A stretch of DNA of 10,971 bases from Acidobacteriota bacterium (GTDB taxonomy: Bacteria; Acidobacteriota; Blastocatellia; RBC074), in the NCBI GenBank assembly GCA_013140935.1, contig JABFSD010001063.1, forward strand, positions 1-10,971, in the 5' to 3' direction. Below the pieces are notes generated by a model, which saw nothing but the letters and a program-made list of their open reading frames with translations, was not told the origin of the DNA and did not search any database. The stretch's first letter is position 1, and each line of letters begins with the position of its first letter. This document shows positions 6,508 to 10,971 of the stretch, piece after piece. A program made the position numbers and the translations under genes.

Positions 6508-6567
6508 TGTGTGGCACTGTGTGGCACGGACTGCCAGTCCGTGCCACGTTACGCCACGTTGCCAAAG
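6508..6567. repeat. Compact palindromic element (REP-like) between the enolase and DUF4440 genes
   Basis: The core is a perfect inverted repeat, GTGGCACGGACT (6521-6532), GCC loop, AGTCCGTGCCAC (6536-6547). Outside the left arm an exact 10-bp unit TGTGTGGCAC is repeated twice in tandem (6508-6527). Outside the right arm GCCACGTTAC/GCCACGTTGC (6543-6562) is a 9-of-10 tandem. The element fills nearly the entire gap from the stop of the enolase-superfamily gene to the start of the first DUF4440 gene. No U-run follows on either strand, so it is not a standard intrinsic terminator, though the hairpin may stabilise mRNA ends or reduce read-through. Confidence 0.8.
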
Positions 6568-7950
6568 TTACGGACGAATCACCGTCCCATCGCGTCGCCG
6601 TGTCGTACCCCAGCTTTGATCGAAATGCGGCGGACCGTCCGGGAAGGGGAATTTCGCTGCAACCGCTTCATTCAAATCCATGCCTAAGCCCGGTTTTTCC
6701 TGTGCATACATATAGCCGTCTTTCAACGTCGGGCAGCCGGGAAAGACTTCCTGCGTATTCGCCTGAAAGACGCCGCCCTCGTGAATGCCAAAGTTATAAC
6801 TCGCCAGTTCGAGCGCGAGTTGCGCCGCGTGCGCTACGGGCGAAGCGTCGCCGGGGCCGTGCCAGCCGGTGCGTACGCCGAAGTATTCGCACAGCGCCCC
6901 CACCTTGCGCGCGGGACTCAAGCCGCCGATTTGCGAGATGTGGATGCGAATGAAATCAATCAGCTTGTCTTTGATGAGCGGCAGATATTCCTGCTGCGTG
7001 TTGAACAATTCGCCCATCGCAATCGGCGTCGCGCATTGATTGCGTAACAAAGCAAAGTGCGCGTTGTCTTCGGGCGGGAACGGGTCTTCGATGAAGAAGG
7101 GTTTGAACTGCTCTACGTCTTTGCAGATTTGAATGCCCTGTTGCAGCGTCACGCGCTCGTGTACGTCGTGCAGCAATTCGATGTCGTCGCCGAATTGCTT
7201 GCGCATCGCTTCAAACATCTTCGGCACCATTCGCGCGTATTTCGCCGACTCCCAAATGTTTTTAGGGTTCGTCGGGCCGATGGCTTCTTCGACTTGTCCA
7301 CTGGTCGTATTCGTCGGCCCGCCGCTGCCCGCGCCATACGTCGCCAACCCTTCCACACCCGATTGAATGCGAATGTGGCGATAGCCCTGGTCAATGCCGT
7401 ATTTCACGCGCTCGCTGAGTTTTGCAAAATCAGCGCCCGCCGCGTGGAAATAACAATCAGCGCCTTTGCGTACTTTGCCGCCGAGCAACTGATACAACGG
7501 CATGTTGGCGCGCTTGCCCTTGATGTCCCACAGGGCGATGTCTATGCCAGACATCGCGTTGAATAAGACTGGGCCGTTGCGCCAATAAGAACTCACATAA
7601 GACGACTGCCAGATGTCTTCGATTTCGTCCACGTTACGGCCAATCAGGAAGGGCTTGAGATATTTCTCAAGCGCCGTTTGCACGACCAGCGCGCGTTGCG
7701 TAAAGGTCGCGCACCCCAAGCCATACAACCCCGGCTCAGTGGTTTCGATTTTGACGACGACGAGGCGAATGCGATCAGGCGCGGTTAAAATGACTTTTAC
7801 GTCTTTGATCTTGACCGGCCCCGTGCCGCGCGTCGCTTGCGCATAGGTGGCAGATTCATTCTCAAGTTTGTGGGCGAATGCCGAACCGCTGGCAAGCGCA
7901 GAACCAGCCGCTCCAGACGACAACAAACGCATTGCGTCACGACGTTTCAT
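6568..7950 (-). CDS. Tat-type enolase-superfamily acid-sugar dehydratase (mannonate dehydratase/RspA-like)
   Basis: Mandelate racemase/muconate lactonizing enzyme-group protein of 460 residues, probably dehydrating an acid sugar such as D-mannonate or D-gluconate to a 2-keto-3-deoxy sugar acid. The capping domain spans about 45-165 and the barrel about 165-420. Metal ligands fit Asp262 (HDVHER), Glu288 (FIEDPF) and Glu314 (MGELFN); His264 and His364 (GWHGPGD) fit the active-site histidines of the ManD subgroup, and Arg194/Tyr205 in IRIQSGVEGLATYG may be its Arg-Tyr dyad, one residue closer than I recall for ManD. The N-terminus MKRRDAMRLLSSGAAGSALASGSAFA looks like a Tat signal (RRDAMRLL), and the start has AAGGAG five bases upstream. 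The typical cytosolic ManD is about 400 residues, so the extra 45 are the leader. It lies 31 bp after the zeta-like gene. Exact substrate not determinable. Confidence 0.88.
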   Translation of the reverse strand: MKRRDAMRLLSSGAAGSALASGSAFAHKLENESATYAQATRGTGPVKIKDVKVILTAPDRIRLVVVKIETTEPGLYGLGCATFTQRALVVQTALEKYLKPFLIGRNVDEIEDIWQSSYVSSYWRNGPVLFNAMSGIDIALWDIKGKRANMPLYQLLGGKVRKGADCYFHAAGADFAKLSERVKYGIDQGYRHIRIQSGVEGLATYGAGSGGPTNTTSGQVEEAIGPTNPKNIWESAKYARMVPKMFEAMRKQFGDDIELLHDVHERVTLQQGIQICKDVEQFKPFFIEDPFPPEDNAHFALLRNQCATPIAMGELFNTQQEYLPLIKDKLIDFIRIHISQIGGLSPARKVGALCEYFGVRTGWHGPGDASPVAHAAQLALELASYNFGIHEGGVFQANTQEVFPGCPTLKDGYMYAQEKPGLGMDLNEAVAAKFPFPDGPPHFDQSWGTTRRRDGTVIRP

Positions 7951-7981
7951 AAGAACTCCTTGTTGGTTTTCAGATATGCCT

Positions 7982-8725
7982 TCACTTGGAGGCAGGCTTA
8001 AACTTCTTTCGAACAGCTTTGATAAACCAGCCAGGTATCTGGTCGGTTTTCATTTCAAGCGTCTGGCCCTCGGTAATCTCTGCCAGCCACCTGCGAGTAT
8101 GGTTTGAGTTGTCGAATAGATACGCACGATTCGTATGCAAAATAGCTTCGCCGAGCAAACTCAAAGAACGCGCGTAACGGCTGACGATTTTATCTTCAGG
8201 CACTGAATGCCCGCCCATCTTCACCCGATGCCGCACGCGCAAAACGTTAATCGCCGGGTCTTCGGTGGCAACATAATAGCGATAAGTTCGATAGCCGCGC
8301 TGTTGTGCCTTTTGCAGTAACGCCACTTTGTCAGGCGAAGACATCACCGTTTCAAAAGTGAAAGACTTGCCAGCTTCGATCAATTTGTGGCGCAAAAAAT
8401 CCGCCGCCACCGAAGCGAAATAGGCATTCACGCTCACGGCAAAGAAATCCAGTTTGCCGTCGCTGAAAGACAACTGATCTGCTTCATCCAACAAATCGGC
8501 CTTCTCCAAAAGAGCAGAAGCACTGAAGAAAGTCAGAATTTCTTTGGCAGTCGTCTGAACGCCGTAAGCCGCGACATCAAAAAGATCGCGCTGGCCGATC
8601 TCTCGCTCAATGTCGTCTGGGTTGATATACACACCGAACATATGCGAGCCAATCACCGACTTGAGTGTGCTTTTGCCCGAACCATTCGGCCCGGCAAACA
8701 TTCGCAATCGAGGAACGTTCCTCAT
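7982..8725 (-). CDS. Zeta-toxin-like P-loop ATPase (COG4185 type)
   Basis: A 247-residue predicted nucleotide-binding kinase of the zeta-toxin/COG4185 'predicted ABC-type ATPase' group. The Walker A GPNGSGKST is at residues 12-20, followed by INPDDIE (34-40), FETVMS (124-129), an Arg cluster VLRVRHRV (161-168), GGHSVPEDKI (171-180) and SRYARSLSL (182-190), an order typical of the family. Zeta toxins phosphorylate UDP-N-acetylglucosamine and block wall synthesis; whether this branch does so is not established. Start choice: the ATG at 8725 forms an ATGA overlap with the stop of the small upstream gene; an in-frame ATG at 8737 is the alternative (251 residues). The pair therefore looks translationally coupled. 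It sits between a serine hydrolase and an enolase-superfamily gene with short gaps, so it may be an inserted cassette carried on their transcript. Confidence 0.82.
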   Translation of the reverse strand: MRNVPRLRMFAGPNGSGKSTLKSVIGSHMFGVYINPDDIEREIGQRDLFDVAAYGVQTTAKEILTFFSASALLEKADLLDEADQLSFSDGKLDFFAVSVNAYFASVAADFLRHKLIEAGKSFTFETVMSSPDKVALLQKAQQRGYRTYRYYVATEDPAINVLRVRHRVKMGGHSVPEDKIVSRYARSLSLLGEAILHTNRAYLFDNSNHTRRWLAEITEGQTLEMKTDQIPGWFIKAVRKKFKPASK

Positions 8726-8949
8726 CGCAAAACCCATTTCTCGCCAATTGTCACTTTGGTTGGCGGGTCGATGTTTTTCACAAAACGCCGCGAGCCATTC
8801 GGGAAGATTTCATAAAGCGCAGCGCCTTCGGTAATCATCACGCTGCTGCCCGCCGCCAACGCCTGCCAATAGGCTTGCGTAAAAGCGGCGTCGGCTAGTT
8901 CAGGGATATGAGCTTCAAGATAATCAATTTCTTCTTCTGATAGAGGCAT
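8722..8949 (-). CDS. Small acidic protein, putative antitoxin partner of the zeta-like ATPase
   Basis: A 75-residue soluble protein with no membrane segment. The first half is acidic and helical in character (MPLSEEEIDYLEAHIPELADAAFTQAY), the second contains GSSVMITEGAALYEIFPNGSRRFVKNIDPPTKV, a beta-rich pattern. I do not recognise a named domain. AGGAG lies six bases before the ATG, and the gene ends in an ATGA overlap with the zeta-like gene, the usual arrangement of antitoxin before toxin. It starts 13 bp after the serine hydrolase gene ends. Small genes in this position next to COG4185 ATPases are often taken as the cognate neutraliser; for this one the role is inferred from size, order and coupling, not from sequence. 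It has no evident DNA-binding motif, so autoregulation cannot be claimed. Confidence 0.72.
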   Translation of the reverse strand: MPLSEEEIDYLEAHIPELADAAFTQAYWQALAAGSSVMITEGAALYEIFPNGSRRFVKNIDPPTKVTIGEKWVLR

Positions 8950-8962
8950 CCTTTGCTCCTAC

Positions 8963-10264
8963 TCAATGCTGCATTGATTCAACAATCGCCTGATAAACCG
9001 CCGTGCGAAATTCCACCGACAGTCGCCCATCAAACGGAAATTTTTGCGTCAGCAAAATGCCGATCAACTGTTCGTGCGGATCAATGAAAAAGCTGGTCGA
9101 AGCCGCGCCTGACCAATCGAACGTACCCACCGAACCGAGACGTTGATTCTCCGCCGTATCAGTGACGACTTGGAAGCCGAGTCCGAAACCCGCGCCTTTA
9201 CCCAACGCTACGCCGCCCGCAGGCATGCGCGCATGCGCGGTGTGACTCATCGTCATCAGTTGCACACTCTTCGGACTCAGCAAACGCGCGCCGTCGAGTA
9301 CGCCGCCGTTGAGCATCATCTGGCAAAAGCGCAAATAATCCTGCGCGGTCGAAACCAATCCGCCGCCGCCCGAATAAAACTTTGCCGGACGCGCATAGGC
9401 ACTCTTGCTCGGATGATCGGCGACGATGCGCTTGCCGCCCGCTTCGCCCAGCGCAAACGGCGACATGCCCCATTGATAATTCGTCGTGAAGCGGTCGAGC
9501 TTGGCGGCAGGCACGTCAAAGCCTGTGTCGTTCATCGCCAGCGGTTTGAAAATGCGCTGGCGAAAAAATTCATCCAGCGTCACGCCTGACCACACTTCGA
9601 CCAGGCGGCCTAAGATGTCTGTGTTCACGCCGTAATTCCATTGCTCGCCTGGATGAAACATCAGCGGCAACGCCGCGACTTTCTTGCTGAACTCAGCCAG
9701 CGTGAAATCGCCGAAGATATTGGCGGCGCGATAGAGTTTGTCTACTTCGGTGTTGCCGAACAATCCGTAAGTCAGCCCCGCCGTATGCGACATCAAATGC
9801 CGAATCGTCATCGGGGCTTTGGGTTTCACCAGCGCGCCGCCTTCGCCATAAACCATCACGTCTTTGAATTCCGGCAAGTACGTTGCGACCGGATCATCCA
9901 ACTGAAACTTGCCTTCTTCGAGCAGCATCATCGCCGCGACGGTGGTGATGGGTTTCGACATCGAATAGAGGCGAAAGATCGCGTCAGTCTTGAGTGGCTT
10001 GTTCCCTTCGACATCGGCTTGTCCGGCAACGGCGAAATGTACGACCTTGCCGCGCCGTGCCACCAGCGTAAGTGCGCCCACCAGTTTTTCTTCTTTGATT
10101 TTGCGTTCGATCAGTTGGTTGATGCGCTGCAAGCGTTCGGATGAAAGACCAACCGATTCGGGCTTGTCAGCTTTATTGTCGCTTTGGGGCTTTTGCGCAT
10201 ACACCTGCGCACACAAAGCTAGCAACAACGCGACGCTACAGATTTGTTTCAGAGTTCTTTGCAT
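8963..10264 (-). CDS. Secreted serine hydrolase, class C beta-lactamase-like (Beta-lactamase family)
   Basis: A 433-residue penicillin-binding-protein-fold serine hydrolase, exported by the signal peptide MQRTLKQICSVALLLALCAQ-VYAQ. The nucleophile motif is SMSK (Ser101-Lys104), the second motif is Tyr211-Gly-Val-Asn in WNYGVNTDILG, and the KTG-box region is replaced by FDWSGAAST (about 382-390), as seen in EstB-like esterases and D-aminopeptidase-type members. Also present are the family patterns MTIRHLMSHTAGLTYG and SGGGGLVSTAQDYLRFCQMML. These point to an esterase, peptidase or transesterase more than a true beta-lactamase. Start: GGAGG at 10277-10273 is eight bases from the ATG at 10264; a longer GTG reading from 10306 lies within the inverted-repeat element and is rejected. 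Upstream is a penicillin acylase family gene beyond that element; downstream the small partner gene begins after 13 bp. Substrate unknown. Confidence 0.9.
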   Translation of the reverse strand: MQRTLKQICSVALLLALCAQVYAQKPQSDNKADKPESVGLSSERLQRINQLIERKIKEEKLVGALTLVARRGKVVHFAVAGQADVEGNKPLKTDAIFRLYSMSKPITTVAAMMLLEEGKFQLDDPVATYLPEFKDVMVYGEGGALVKPKAPMTIRHLMSHTAGLTYGLFGNTEVDKLYRAANIFGDFTLAEFSKKVAALPLMFHPGEQWNYGVNTDILGRLVEVWSGVTLDEFFRQRIFKPLAMNDTGFDVPAAKLDRFTTNYQWGMSPFALGEAGGKRIVADHPSKSAYARPAKFYSGGGGLVSTAQDYLRFCQMMLNGGVLDGARLLSPKSVQLMTMSHTAHARMPAGGVALGKGAGFGLGFQVVTDTAENQRLGSVGTFDWSGAASTSFFIDPHEQLIGILLTQKFPFDGRLSVEFRTAVYQAIVESMQH

Positions 10265-10272
10265 ATAGTTTG

Positions 10273-10277
10273 CCTCC
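10273..10277 (-). promoter_or_regulatory. Ribosome binding site fixing the 10264 start
   Basis: GGAGG on the minus strand, eight bases before the ATG at 10264. It outweighs the upstream in-frame GTG at 10306, and the protein from 10264 begins with a clean signal peptide. Confidence 0.8.
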
Positions 10278-10286
10278 GTTATGGTT

Positions 10287-10557
10287 TTCTCTACGAAGCC
10301 ACACAAAGGAAGACACGAAGAAAGGCAACCTCAATAAGAACGACGCGAGCCTAGGCGATCAGCATTCTCAATTCTCCATTCTCCATTCTTAGGCAGAGGG
10401 ATAACCGTTGTTTAAGCGCGCCTCAGTGTTGCAACTTGTCTCTGCCTAAGAATGGAGAATGGGAAATTGAGAATGACGGTTTTCGCGTTTCGCGTTAGCC
10501 ATAAAGACTTCTGCTTCGTGTCTTTCTTTGTGTAACTTCGTGTAACTTCGTGGAGAA
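10287..10557. repeat. Nested inverted-repeat element filling the intergenic gap
   Basis: Two nested pairs of arms. Outer: 10287-10320 (starting TTCTCTACGAAG and ending GAAGACACGAAG) against 10514-10557 in reverse orientation, imperfect, with the right arm longer by one 10-bp unit. Inner: 10363-10398 against 10440-10475, 36 bp each with 34 matching positions, separated by a 41-nt spacer. The inner arms themselves contain short CATTCTC-type repeats. The element almost fills the 308 bp between the serine hydrolase start and the acylase stop; no gene or U-run is visible in it. The ACACAAAG/ACACGAAG phrases resemble motifs of dispersed intergenic repeats of environmental bacteria, from memory only. 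It may be a MITE-like unit or an RNA cruciform. Confidence 0.8.
10531..10550. repeat. Exact tandem 10-bp duplication in the outer arm
   Basis: TGTAACTTCG occurs twice head to tail. The left outer arm has only one corresponding unit, so the duplication, or a loss on the other side, occurred after the arms formed. Confidence 0.85.
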
Positions 10558-10572
10558 GATAATCTTGTTTCG

Positions 10573-10971
10573 TTAAGGACGATACTCACGTTCCAAATTC
10601 GCTTTGATCTCAGCCTCGCTGAACCAGATTTTCTTGTACTGATGTTTCGCATAAAGCGCAATCTGATCGCGGCTGTGCGACGAACTCGAGTCCGCCGTTT
10701 GCCCGTAAGCCAAAATCGAATACGCCTTGACCGGCTTGCTAAATTCCACCGCCAGCACCCAACCATCGCCGAAACCCGCGAGCGGTTGGTCGTCGCCCAC
10801 CCAACCCGCGACGCGCTTGCCGTCGGGTTGCGGCGTATAACGCATCACGCGAAACAGACCGTAATTGCCCGGCGCTCCGTCAGCGGGGAGATCAATGCCT
10901 TTGAACCGATAACCAACCACGTCGCCCCACGCGACGGCTTCGCTGCTGTGCGCCTTGCGCGTAGCCAGCAC
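10573..10971 (-). CDS. Penicillin acylase family (S45, Ntn hydrolase) protein, C-terminal part
   Basis: The last 132 residues of a protein that continues past the right edge; the valine/GTG at 10971 is not a start. The segment YGLFRVMRYTP...GWVLAVEFSKPVKAYSILAYGQTADSSSSHSRDQIALYAK...WFSEAEIKANLEREYRP matches the C-terminal end of penicillin/acyl-homoserine-lactone acylases, where a conserved 'YGQ(S/T)..S..S.H..DQ' stretch lies in the beta subunit. Family members are exported Ntn hydrolases of about 700-800 residues, self-cleaved into alpha and beta chains, hydrolysing amide bonds of acylated amines, penicillins or quorum-sensing lactones. The catalytic N-terminal Ser of the beta chain is outside the window, so activity and substrate cannot be judged. 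The stop at 10575-10573 is followed by the inverted-repeat element. Confidence 0.75.
   Translation of the reverse strand: MLATRKAHSSEAVAWGDVVGYRFKGIDLPADGAPGNYGLFRVMRYTPQPDGKRVAGWVGDDQPLAGFGDGWVLAVEFSKPVKAYSILAYGQTADSSSSHSRDQIALYAKHQYKKIWFSEAEIKANLEREYRP

Noticed and set aside
6504..6527. GTG-initiated extension of the first DUF4440 gene
   Set aside because: The added residues come from the tandem GTGGCAC repeat units, and no Shine-Dalgarno precedes the GTG.
6568..7950. Glucarate or galactarate dehydratase
   Set aside because: The Asp-x-His, Glu, Glu, WHGPGD pattern and the long IQSGVEGLATYG loop fit the mannonate dehydratase/RspA subgroup better; aldarate dehydratases carry a Lys-x-Lys base motif that I do not see here.
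10265..10306. GTG-initiated extension of the serine hydrolase
   Set aside because: It lies in the outer arm of the inverted repeat and upstream of a strong GGAGG that serves the ATG at 10264, which begins a proper signal peptide.
10363..10475. Inverted repeat read as a CRISPR fragment
   Set aside because: There are only two copies and they are in opposite orientation; no regular spacing and no cas genes.

Overview
The window looks like chromosomal DNA of a free-living Gram-negative-type heterotroph. The GC content is moderate to high. Several products are exported, Shine-Dalgarno sites are strong, and dispersed-looking palindromes sit between genes. The gene set (DUF4440 proteins, a class C beta-lactamase-like serine hydrolase, a penicillin acylase, a Tat-type enolase-superfamily protein, a PAS/GAF kinase) and the style of the intergenic repeats suggest Acidobacteriota, perhaps Blastocatellia. 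That assignment is inference and was not tested by any search.

Every gene I can support lies on the minus strand, so transcription runs from high to low coordinates. From right to left these are: the C-terminus of a penicillin acylase family protein (cut by the right edge); a roughly 270-bp nested inverted-repeat element; a secreted serine hydrolase; a small protein plus a zeta-toxin-like P-loop protein in an ATGA-overlapping pair; a Tat-type mannonate-dehydratase-like enolase-superfamily protein; a compact palindromic repeat; and three tandem DUF4440/SnoaL-like proteins. Spacing from 10264 down to 5184 is tight (31 bp or less), except for about 64 bp at the palindrome, so one long transcription unit is possible. 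About 670 bp of apparently non-coding DNA follows, with a perfect 15-bp-arm hairpin.

Next comes a two-component system: a cytoplasmic PAS-GAF-PAS-PAS histidine kinase coupled by ATGA to a NarL-type response regulator. It is followed by a KdgD-type 5-dehydro-4-deoxyglucarate dehydratase and, behind a near-consensus sigma-70 promoter, the start of rplM (ribosomal protein L13), cut by the left edge.

Functionally there are two sugar-acid enzymes (an enolase-superfamily acid-sugar dehydratase and a KdgD-like enzyme), one sensory system of unknown signal, one toxin-antitoxin-like cassette inside a metabolic or secreted-protein gene run, and a house-keeping gene at the edge. I see no tRNA, rRNA, CRISPR array, transposase or integrase. 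The least ordinary elements are the three intergenic palindromic structures and the zeta-like cassette.
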